A DNA stretch of 6,179 nucleotides from an uncultured Lachnospiraceae bacterium. GTDB taxonomy: Bacteria; Bacillota; Clostridia; Lachnospirales; Lachnospiraceae. The notes below the pieces were generated by a model. That model was not told the origin of the DNA. It worked only from the letters and a program-made list of their open reading frames with translations, and ran no database searches. The first letter of the stretch is position 1, and each line of letters opens with the position of its first letter. A program made the translations under genes and the position numbers. The DNA is taken from contig CAJOPP010000011.1 in the NCBI GenBank assembly GCA_905236365.1, forward strand, positions 1-6,179, given 5' to 3'. Below are positions 1-6,179 of this stretch, piece by piece.

Positions 1-3000
1 CTGACTTAACTGTACCTGATCTGCCTCTACATCCAAACAAACTCCGATTTCTCGTAAGTTATATCCATACTGAGGACAATTAATTCCCTGCATCTTCACA
101 TAACGAGCTGTAACCGGCTGATTTAACTTGATAAAATCATGTGCAGTGTCAGATTTCTCATGATTATAAACATCTGTCCATGCCTTAGCATCATTAGAGG
201 TCTGAAGCTTATATGTATTATTTGTCGTAGCAGCAGCCCAATAAATATCTACAATATCAAATGTCTTTTCTTCACCGAAATCAATATACACCCAACCATC
301 CATCTCATCAAAATTTGTTGCAAAAGGCGTGTTAATATTACCATCTGTAATATTCTTCGCTTCATGCTCAGCAGTAGAAGAAACTACTACGTTCGCCTTA
401 TATGCCAGATTTACATCCGGATCCGTCAAATATGCGGTCGGAGAACTGTCTGTCGTCACTCCGCCGGTCTGCCCAGCCAATTCCTCTTCTTCAACAGTCT
501 GCTGTTCAGACTTCACATAGTATTCATTGTTCTCATCGTAGTAATCCTCTGTATAATCTACAGGTGTTCCATTATTGATCTCATACGTCTCCGTTGCCAC
601 GCCTGACGGGGTCATCCCTGTTTTAAATGCACGTGCCTTGATTGTCATGTTCTCTCCTATTGAAAATCCCGGCATGTAAAGCGTAGAATTCTCATTCGGC
701 TCTGAACCATCTGTTGTATAACGGATAACCGCCCCCGGTGTTGCACTCGCAATATTAATAACGGTATTTCCATCATACGTTCCTGATTTCTGTTCAAATT
801 GTGGTGTTTCCACCTGATTTGCTTCATAGACACCAATTTCATAAAGTGAAACACCATAAGCCATTGCTCGCTCAATACATTTTATTCTCACATATCTTGC
901 ATTTACTAAATCAAACGGAACCGTCTCATATTTTCCAATGCTGTTTTTCTTTACCACAACTGTATCATAATTCTTATCATCTGTGGATACCTGAATCTCA
1001 TACTGACTTGCATAGGAAGGTTCCCAGCTTAATTTTACCTTGTTGATCGTATGAACTTCCCCTAAATCAACTGTAATATATTCACCGTTATCATCCTGTG
1101 CTGCCTGCCAGCGTGTATCTGCATCTCCATCTACTGCATTTCCTGCCACATCTGTTCCATTTTCACTAGATGCGGTCGCAGTCTTTCCTTTTGCAATGTT
1201 TACACCTGTCGTATCAGCATTCTGTACCATCTTAATATTGACAGAACTGATTGCTGAATCAATATAACCAGCCTTTGTAACTAATGCCTTGATCGTTGTA
1301 TCTGCTGTTACCGGAATTCTTTCACTATATACCGGTGAGTCAATTGTCGGAACACTACCATCTGTTGTATAGTGAATCTCTGCACCATCCGTCTTACTTG
1401 AAATCTTTACAAATTGTGCAGTATCATATACACCAGAATCTACGGAAAATGTTGCCGTTGCTGCCTGCGCCTGTCCGGAAACCATCGGATCTAAACGAAC
1501 CAATGCACCTCCTGCAACCGTGGCAGAGCCTACAATCTCATTCGCTTTGTTCTTAAAGGTTACTTCCAAAGGCTTCTTTGATGGATTCCATACAATTGCC
1601 TGGTAAGTCTTTCCATCACGGTTCTTATATACTGTAGCCGATACTCCACCTGCTGCATAGATTTCATCGGTTCGCACACCCAGATCCTTCATGTTCTGCA
1701 TGAACCAATAACTGTTAAATCCCTCAATCTCGCTGAATGTATACTCACTTTTCTCCAATATCTCCAATTCGGCAAGTGCCTCATCCGGATCATACTGTGA
1801 CAAAAGAGGATAGAACAAATGTTGCCAGTCTGAGGCAGTCGTCTTCACTTTTGCAGGTGCATCCTTATCCCCCTCCTGCAGACCTCTTTCTGCCATCGAT
1901 TTCTCTCTTTTTTCCTGTTGTCCCTTAATATCTTTTAATAATCCCTCGTACATGTTCCGGATCGCATCCTGCTCCATGCCATAATACGTCAAGTATTCGG
2001 AAACCGGACACCAATGAATACCAAATACACTGGTCGGATTACCATCAAAGAATGTTCCATAGAAATAATTTGCACCATATACCTGTCCAGTAATTGTAGT
2101 CGGGTATCCATCTACCCAGTTATCTCCATCATAATTAAACCAATAATTCTTGATTGCATTCATCTCTGTTGTAAAACCATAGATTGCAGCATCTCTGAAA
2201 TCTTTATTTCCGGAACGAACACCCCACAGATATTCGCCAACCCATCCGAACAGTGACTCTCCTGCTGCCTCCTGATTATTTCCATCATCATTATCCGCAT
2301 ATCCACCTGCCCATGAATGTCCTTCATATGGGTCAAAGCTTCGGAAACGACAGAACATAGAGTCATCATCATACGGACTCGCATAATCCCGAACGATTAA
2401 ATCAATCATATTCTTATATTTCTCATAAAAATCATCGTCGTAAGCTGCCAATACCGTCATAGAGAATATCATATATCCATAAGTAAAATGGTGGTCACTG
2501 ATTCCGGCATTCGCACCAAATTCACTATCCTTATAATAAAGCGTTCCCCAGTTCTGGTCATAGTAGAAAGCCGTATTATCACCAGAACCCGAATACGTCA
2601 TCCAATCCTCTAAAATGTAACGCAATCGGCTCAGAAACTCATCTCTATACTCAAGCTGTCCAATCTGGTCTGCAGCAATCACTCCCATTGCCAACGGTTG
2701 AAGATTCTTACCTTGCCAATATGCATCCGTACCCACCAGACTTGCATAATCACCACTTGTGCTCTTATCCAAACCTGCCAGATAAGAAAGCATTGCTTCA
2801 TTGCTGTACTCATCATTTTGCGGTGTCGTAAACTGCGGAACGATTCCATAGAAATAATCCTTCGTGCTAAATATATTTCCGATATGACGCTTCATATCAC
2901 CTCTTGCAGAGGTACATATAACCGGATCATCTTTATGCTCATCTGATTTCTTCCACTGATGAGGCATCAGATACTGAAATGTCTGATCACTAAACCCTTC

Positions 3001-4845
3001 ACGTTTCAAATCCGTTGTCACCGTATAATAAGTAGTGATTACATTCGTATCCTCGTTAAATTCATATGTTGCTTTCGTTCCTGTAACAAATGCATAACCA
3101 TGCTGATAATATTCATCAATCGTACCAGCTTTCAGATCCGGCATTGTTGCTACGGACATATATTTTTCTCCATTTATTGCCAATTTCAGCTTGTTTCCAA
3201 CCTTCTTAAAAGTCGTCCCTTCCGGAACATTGATACAATAATAGTTCTTAGATGTTTTTGTCTTTTCCTTATTGTCAGCATCCGTAATCTCAATCGCAAT
3301 GTGATCTCCTGTATAGATATCTCCATTTGCCTGAAGAATATCATTTCCTTTGTCATTGACGATTTTCGTGATATAGTTTGCATTGATCACCATATCCCGA
3401 TCCTGTGGAACCTCTGTATAAATATACGGAGAACCTTTTACAAAGGTCGTCGTCATACTTAATCCTTTTGCATCATAGAGATTCGTAGTCACATGATAAT
3501 CTCCATAACCGGCCACCTTATCATACACCTGTGTTGTATTCATCGGTTCTACCCCAACATACAGATCAATCTGTGATTCTGCCCGTGTAGAGAACAAATC
3601 TCCCTGCTGATAAGTATCATCTGTTGACAACCAGCCATCCGTCATTGTCAGGATTCCGACACCCGTCTTTGTATTCTTTGCCTTCAATGGAACAGCTACC
3701 AGCATATTCCCCAATTCATTGATCAATGCAGACTGCCACCAGTCATTTGAGGCTAGCGGAGCAGTCAGATCATCCTCTTTATAATATGGAGTCTTTGCTC
3801 TTAAATAATTCAGCTCACCCTCCATATAAGTTGCATCACTTCCCGGAACCTCTATTGTCGTTGCCGTTGTAAGCTCCTGAATCGGATATGTCTTTTTCGT
3901 ATCGCCTGCCTGCCGCTCATAAACAGAAAGCTCATTAATTGAAAATCCGTTGATCCAAAGTCCGGTATAGCCTCCGTAAAGATTCAGCTTTACATATCTT
4001 CCATTCACATCCAATCCGCCAATATTGGCATCACCTGGATGATTATTCAATTCCCGGTAAACCGTTGTCCAATCCTTTTTGTTATCAGATACCTGAACAT
4101 CAAAGGACTGTGCCATATCACCGCCCCAGTCAATCAAAACTCTTCCAATATTATAAGACTGTCCTAAATCCAATACTACCCATTGGTTATTCTCATGTCT
4201 GGAATGCCATGAAGTAGATGCATTACCATCCACTGCATTGTCTGCCCAAACATCCTGATCAGACTTCACCCACCATGCATCATCAATAGAGGATGCCTCT
4301 ATCGTCTTATTCAATGCAAGATTCGTCCCATAATCCGGATCCGGTTGAACTATTCCATCCAAACCAAACACCTGTAATTCAAATAACGAATTACCGTACT
4401 GCTCCATAGCCCGTTTGTGACATGAAATACGTACATATCGTGCTTCTGCTTCCAGATCAAAGGTATCCTCTCCACCGTTACTATCCTTCACATCCTGCAA
4501 TAGTTTCCAATTCATTTCATCATTAGAAACTTCAATCGAGTATTCCTTTGCATAAGCACCTTCCCACAACAACCGTAAACCCGTGATCTGACATTCTTTT
4601 CCCAGATCCACATAAATCCACTCGTTATCCGTAAAATCACTTTCCCAACGAGTTGTCTCATCACCGTCTACCGCATAGCTTCCATCCTGTTTGGCACTAC
4701 TGGCATACACTGGACAGTTTTTTGAAATTATATACTCCCCAGGTGTGACGTTCTCCCTTGCTGCCAATACAGTCATATCGTTTAACGTTAAATTAAACAC
4801 CATACTAGCGGCTAAACACGCTGCTAAAAATCGTTTTTTTCTCAT
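1..4845 (-). CDS. Secreted multi-domain GH81 endo-beta-1,3-glucanase with F5/8 type C modules (3' end outside window)
   Basis: Predicted to be an extracellular enzyme that hydrolyses internal beta-1,3-glucosidic bonds. The frame runs 1615 codons from ATG at 4845 without a stop to base 1, so the C-terminus is missing. Residues 1-28 form a signal peptide (MRKKR, hydrophobic core, cleavage near VLA-A). F5/8 type C modules lie at about 32-163 and 173-308 (AVDGD..TRW, YVDLG, SIEVS, ARYVRI signatures). The GH81 region spans about 312-1120: SNDWW (366-370), LMPHQW (near 629), YWQGK (709-713), SDHHFTYGY with likely general acid D784, GHSWAGG (842-848), and NNQEAAGES with acidic residues E859 and E863 at the i/i+4 spacing of the family's catalytic pair. 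Then come a CHB_HEX_C-like domain (1131-1206), F5/8 type C (1210-1343), a second CHB_HEX_C-like domain (1345-1423), an acidic Tyr-rich linker (1424-1467) and F5/8 type C (1470-1605). The start is supported by AAGGAG 8 nt upstream and the signal peptide. GH81 is recognised from memory of motifs; exact substrate and module ligands are inferred. Confidence 0.95.
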   Translation of the reverse strand, partial: MRKKRFLAACLAASMVFNLTLNDMTVLAARENVTPGEYIISKNCPVYASSAKQDGSYAVDGDETTRWESDFTDNEWIYVDLGKECQITGLRLLWEGAYAKEYSIEVSNDEMNWKLLQDVKDSNGGEDTFDLEAEARYVRISCHKRAMEQYGNSLFELQVFGLDGIVQPDPDYGTNLALNKTIEASSIDDAWWVKSDQDVWADNAVDGNASTSWHSRHENNQWVVLDLGQSYNIGRVLIDWGGDMAQSFDVQVSDNKKDWTTVYRELNNHPGDANIGGLDVNGRYVKLNLYGGYTGLWINGFSINELSVYERQAGDTKKTYPIQELTTATTIEVPGSDATYMEGELNYLRAKTPYYKEDDLTAPLASNDWWQSALINELGNMLVAVPLKAKNTKTGVGILTMTDGWLSTDDTYQQGDLFSTRAESQIDLYVGVEPMNTTQVYDKVAGYGDYHVTTNLYDAKGLSMTTTFVKGSPYIYTEVPQDRDMVINANYITKIVNDKGNDILQANGDIYTGDHIAIEITDADNKEKTKTSKNYYCINVPEGTTFKKVGNKLKLAINGEKYMSVATMPDLKAGTIDEYYQHGYAFVTGTKATYEFNEDTNVITTYYTVTTDLKREGFSDQTFQYLMPHQWKKSDEHKDDPVICTSARGDMKRHIGNIFSTKDYFYGIVPQFTTPQNDEYSNEAMLSYLAGLDKSTSGDYASLVGTDAYWQGKNLQPLAMGVIAADQIGQLEYRDEFLSRLRYILEDWMTYSGSGDNTAFYYDQNWGTLYYKDSEFGANAGISDHHFTYGYMIFSMTVLAAYDDDFYEKYKNMIDLIVRDYASPYDDDSMFCRFRSFDPYEGHSWAGGYADNDDGNNQEAAGESLFGWVGEYLWGVRSGNKDFRDAAIYGFTTEMNAIKNYWFNYDGDNWVDGYPTTITGQVYGANYFYGTFFDGNPTSVFGIHWCPVSEYLTYYGMEQDAIRNMYEGLLKDIKGQQEKREKSMAERGLQEGDKDAPAKVKTTASDWQHLFYPLLSQYDPDEALAELEILEKSEYTFSEIEGFNSYWFMQNMKDLGVRTDEIYAAGGVSATVYKNRDGKTYQAIVWNPSKKPLEVTFKNKANEIVGSATVAGGALVRLDPMVSGQAQAATATFSVDSGVYDTAQFVKISSKTDGAEIHYTTDGSVPTIDSPVYSERIPVTADTTIKALVTKAGYIDSAISSVNIKMVQNADTTGVNIAKGKTATASSENGTDVAGNAVDGDADTRWQAAQDDNGEYITVDLGEVHTINKVKLSWEPSYASQYEIQVSTDDKNYDTVVVKKNSIGKYETVPFDLVNARYVRIKCIERAMAYGVSLYEIGVYEANQVETPQFEQKSGTYDGNTVINIASATPGAVIRYTTDGSEPNENSTLYMPGFSIGENMTIKARAFKTGMTPSGVATETYEINNGTPVDYTEDYYDENNEYYVKSEQQTVEEEELAGQTGGVTTDSSPTAYLTDPDVNLAYKANVVVSSTAEHEAKNITDGNINTPFATNFDEMDGWVYIDFGEEKTFDIVDIYWAAATTNNTYKLQTSNDAKAWTDVYNHEKSDTAHDFIKLNQPVTARYVKMQGINCPQYGYNLREIGVCLDVEADQVQLSQ
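31..1455 (-). repeat. Two copies of a CHB_HEX_C-like + F5/8 type C domain pair within the GH81 gene
   Basis: The C-terminal part of the glucanase holds the same two-domain order twice. Copy 1 is residues 1131-1343 (bases 817-1455) and copy 2 is residues 1345-1605 (bases 31-813). The first domains align as AEIHYTTDGSVPT and AVIRYTTDGSEPN, each followed by a TTIKALV or MTIKARA strand; a 15-nt stretch at 1357-1371 recurs exactly at 706-720. The F5/8 modules share VDLG/IDFG, a Y.IQVS/YKLQTS strand and ARYVK/R. Copy 2 carries an extra acidic linker between its domains. Divergence is high, so the duplication is old or the copies were acquired separately. Confidence 0.8.
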
Positions 4846-4853
4846 ACTTCTTT

Positions 4854-4859
4854 CTCCTT
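4854..4859 (-). promoter_or_regulatory. Ribosome binding site of the GH81 gene
   Basis: AAGGAG lies 8 nt upstream of the ATG at 4845-4843. It fixes the start directly ahead of a typical signal peptide; the in-frame Met codons at residues 15 and 24 would destroy that signal peptide if used. Confidence 0.85.
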
Positions 4860-4860
4860 C

Positions 4861-4874
4861 TTAAAACGTTTTAA
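4861..4874. promoter_or_regulatory. 14-bp perfect palindrome, possible LacI/CcpA-type operator
   Basis: TTAAAACGTTTTAA is identical on both strands and centred on CG, as LacI-family operators are. Compared with a CcpA cre-like site of the form TGAAAACGTTTTCA it differs only at the symmetric G and C positions. It begins one base upstream of the glucanase ribosome binding site, where a bound repressor could block transcription elongation. The surrounding sequence is A/T-rich, so part of the symmetry could be chance, but the unbroken dyad including the central CG is notable. The binding protein is not identifiable from this window. Confidence 0.5.
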
Positions 4875-4985
4875 TTTTTGCAGTCAATAAACTTCTTTTT
4901 ATTTTTTTAAAATAACACACATCATCCACTAATAAAATATTTTTTATTTAAATACATATTTTTTTACCCATAATAATAGAATTTT

Positions 4986-4991
4986 CCTCCT
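4986..4991 (-). promoter_or_regulatory. Stray Shine-Dalgarno-like AGGAGG in the glucanase leader
   Basis: The minus strand has a perfect AGGAGG here, about 140 nt upstream of the glucanase start and with no real gene behind it. The nearest downstream ATG (4971-4969) is 14 nt away and opens a 7-codon frame (MGKKICI, stop at 4950-4948). An ATG just upstream (4996-4994) opens a 10-codon frame through the AGGAGG itself. Neither has normal start spacing. It could be a leader-peptide signal, a relic of a lost gene, or chance in purine-rich sequence. Confidence 0.25.
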
Positions 4992-5067
4992 CTCATTCTG
5001 CCAACTCAATAATGCACGTTCATAGTTCCTACATAATACTTCCATCCTTTTCGCATATGCCGAACAA

Positions 5068-5095
5068 ATAATACGCCTTGCACACTCGCTGTCAC
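5068..5095 (-). promoter_or_regulatory. Possible sigma-A promoter for the glucanase gene
   Basis: On the minus strand GTGACA (5095-5090; 5 of 6 to TTGACA) is followed after 16 bp by TATTAT (5073-5068; 5 of 6 to TATAAT). It lies just downstream of the regulator's terminator and would give a leader of roughly 215 nt before the glucanase start. A second TATTAT at 5038-5033 has no good -35 at normal spacing. The A/T-rich region yields chance matches easily, and an AraC-activated promoter need not have a good -35, so this is only the best candidate by eye. Confidence 0.35.
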
Positions 5096-5116
5096 TTATT
5101 GAACTTATACTACCAT

Positions 5117-5154
5117 AAAAATATCAATAGCACCTACTTTGTGCTATTGATATT
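5117..5154 (-). terminator. Rho-independent terminator overlapping the regulator's stop codon
   Basis: On the minus strand AATATCAATAGCAC (5154-5141) pairs perfectly with GTGCTATTGATATT (5133-5120) around the 7-nt loop AAAGTAG. A T run (5121-5117) follows and partly overlaps the stem's end. The 5' arm is the last coding sequence of the regulator (N-I-N-S-T) and the stop TAG sits in the loop. The stem is A/T-rich, with four G/C pairs of fourteen, so it may be only moderately strong. On the plus strand no T tract follows the hairpin, so it should work only for minus-strand transcription. It would largely separate the regulator's transcript from the glucanase, implying that the glucanase has its own promoter. 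Confidence 0.75.
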
Positions 5155-6179
5155 CCCTTTCCCAATCTGAATATTTTTTCGATATTCTGTTGGCGATACC
5201 CCATATGTCGTTTTAAATAGTTTCATAAAATGTTTCTCATTATCATATCCCACCATCTGGCTGATCTCAATAATCTTCAATTCCGTATTCTCCAATAATT
5301 CCTTTGCTTTACTCAGACGGATATTTTTTAAATAATTTACAAAATTCTGTCCCGTATATTGCTTAAAGGTAACAGAAAAGAGGGAGTAATTCATGGATAC
5401 ATGATTCGACACCATAGCCATATTCAGGTTCTTACTGTAATTCTCACTAACATACGAAATCGCCTGATTGATTTTTTCTTTGTTGCGATAGTCATCAAAT
5501 TCTGTGTCCATCATATGTTTCAATTGTTCTAACCATTCTGAAAAATCTTCCAGATACTCTGTAGCATTGTCATACCCTAAAGGCTGTTTATACACCGAAT
5601 AACTGGCAATATCCATATCCATAATATTTCGATAGGTATCATACAAACTCTGCCAGATTTGTATGGTAACATCCAACAATTTCTCTGCATCCACCTTACC
5701 CATTCTGCTCTTAAAATAAAGATTTTTGAGTTCCTGGATTCCTTTTTCCATATTGCTGGTTCCAAATCTCTGCACAAAATGCTGCACAAAATCCTTTGCA
5801 ATCTCCTCTTCATTCTCTTCTTTTTCATCATATTGATAAACATGTTTTTCACACACAAAAGCATACTTACGTGCCACTCTTGCTTCTGCATATGCTTTTC
5901 GAAGATTTTCCACACCCTGATAGCTCCTACTTACACCGATACATTTTTTCTCTAAAACAACATCAGTCAGTTTGGTCAGATCAACATCCTGTAATATGAA
6001 TACACTCTGTTCTTCCATATTGTCCAACTGAATATATTCAACTGCTTCCTTTAAAACTTCTTTTTGCGGATTGACCACACAGATTCTATACGAATGATCC
6101 AATAGTGAATTTTTCAATTCTTTATTCAGTAGCCGGATTTCCTTTTCGTCCATGGAATTATTCAGGATATAATACTTTA
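5134..6179 (-). CDS. AraC/XylS-family regulator, YesN-like, partial (5' end outside window)
   Basis: A DNA-binding transcription regulator, probably the output half of a response regulator or of a membrane-sensor AraC protein. The frame is open to the right edge: codons before the Met at 6153 read KYYILNNS with no stop, and no ribosome binding site precedes that Met, so it is internal. Numbering from it, residues 1-20 look like a helical linker. Residues 21-105 fit a degenerate GGDEF-like domain (strand SYRICVVN, then GVSRSYQGVENLRKAYAEA, typical of YesN-type proteins). Residues 112-225 are a mostly helical charged linker. Residues 227-326 form the double helix-turn-helix: NLNMAMVSNHVSMNYSLFS, then KIIEISQMVGYDNEKHFMKLF and the family signature YGVSPTEYRK. 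The protein ends NSTK at TAG 5134-5136 within a terminator hairpin. It lies 288 bp upstream of the glucanase on the same strand, so it is a good candidate for controlling it, but this is inferred from position. No receiver domain or membrane segment is visible here, so response regulator versus sensor-fused form cannot be decided. Confidence 0.93.
   Translation of the reverse strand, partial: KYYILNNSMDEKEIRLLNKELKNSLLDHSYRICVVNPQKEVLKEAVEYIQLDNMEEQSVFILQDVDLTKLTDVVLEKKCIGVSRSYQGVENLRKAYAEARVARKYAFVCEKHVYQYDEKEENEEEIAKDFVQHFVQRFGTSNMEKGIQELKNLYFKSRMGKVDAEKLLDVTIQIWQSLYDTYRNIMDMDIASYSVYKQPLGYDNATEYLEDFSEWLEQLKHMMDTEFDDYRNKEKINQAISYVSENYSKNLNMAMVSNHVSMNYSLFSVTFKQYTGQNFVNYLKNIRLSKAKELLENTELKIIEISQMVGYDNEKHFMKLFKTTYGVSPTEYRKNIQIGKGNINSTK

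Noticed and set aside
139..606. 155-codon plus-strand reading frame
   Set aside because: It lies antisense to the C-terminal F5/8 module of the glucanase, has Cys/Ile-rich composition with no domain signature and no clear ribosome binding site; it is a shadow frame.
2959..3462. 167-codon plus-strand reading frame
   Set aside because: Antisense to the GH81 region, composition rich in Cys, Ile and Arg as expected from reading A/T-rich sense codons backwards; no recognisable domain.
4816..4827. Lipobox-like L-A-A-C at residues 7-10 of the glucanase
   Set aside because: The Cys lies too near the N-terminus, with almost no hydrophobic core before it; a normal signal peptidase I site near residue 28 fits better.
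4859..4887. TTGACT (4887-4882) with TTAAGA 17 bp downstream as a promoter
   Set aside because: The -10 match is poor and transcription would start within or after the ribosome binding site, leaving almost no leader.
4931..4948. AATAAAA/TTTTATT hairpin in the leader as a second terminator
   Set aside because: The stem is only 7 A-T pairs with no following T tract; it is expected by chance in such A/T-rich sequence.
5054..5068. TTCGGCATATGCGAA partial dyad as an operator
   Set aside because: Only four outer base pairs match about a mismatched centre; the inner GCATATGC is symmetric about a different axis, so there is no consistent operator.
5577..5915. 112-codon minus-strand frame within the regulator
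   Set aside because: It is an out-of-frame reading of the regulator, whose own frame shows clear YesN/AraC signatures.
6151..6153. Met codon at 6153 as the regulator's start
   Set aside because: The frame stays open upstream to the window edge, no ribosome binding site precedes it, and a YesN-type protein needs an N-terminal receiver or sensor part.

Overview
The window holds two genes, both on the minus strand and both cut by a window edge, with a 288-bp regulatory gap between them. The A/T-rich codon use, strong AGGAG-type ribosome binding site, AraC/YesN-style regulator and large secreted modular glycosidase suggest a low-GC Firmicute, most likely a Lachnospiraceae-like Clostridium of a gut or fibre-rich habitat. 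That assignment is an inference; no taxonomic marker gene is present.

Positions 1-4845 (minus) carry one continuous reading frame of 1615 codons that starts at 4845 and is still open at base 1. It encodes a secreted multi-domain glycosidase: signal peptide, two tandem F5/8 type C (discoidin/CBM32-like) modules, a glycoside hydrolase family 81 (endo-beta-1,3-glucanase) catalytic region with its key motifs, then a two-module unit present twice (chitobiase/beta-hexosaminidase C-terminal-like domain followed by an F5/8 type C module). The C-terminus and any cell-wall anchor lie off the left edge.

Positions 4846-5133 are the intergenic region. Reading on the minus strand it holds the regulator's terminator, whose 5' arm and loop lie inside the regulator's coding end, then a possible sigma-A promoter, a stray Shine-Dalgarno-like AGGAGG, a very A/T-rich stretch, a perfect 14-bp palindrome centred on CG (LacI/CcpA-operator-like), and the ribosome binding site of the glucanase.

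Positions 5134-6179 (minus) carry the C-terminal about 348 codons of an AraC/XylS-family regulator of the YesN type: a degenerate GGDEF-like domain, a helical linker and a C-terminal double helix-turn-helix. Its N-terminus (receiver domain or membrane sensor) lies off the right edge.

The layout suggests a local carbohydrate-response module: a sensor-linked AraC-type activator next to a secreted beta-1,3-glucanase acting on laminarin, callose or fungal/yeast glucan, with a possible LacI-family or catabolite-repression operator directly in front of the glucanase. Plus-strand reading frames in the window look like shadows of these two genes. I see no RNA genes, CRISPR arrays or mobile elements.
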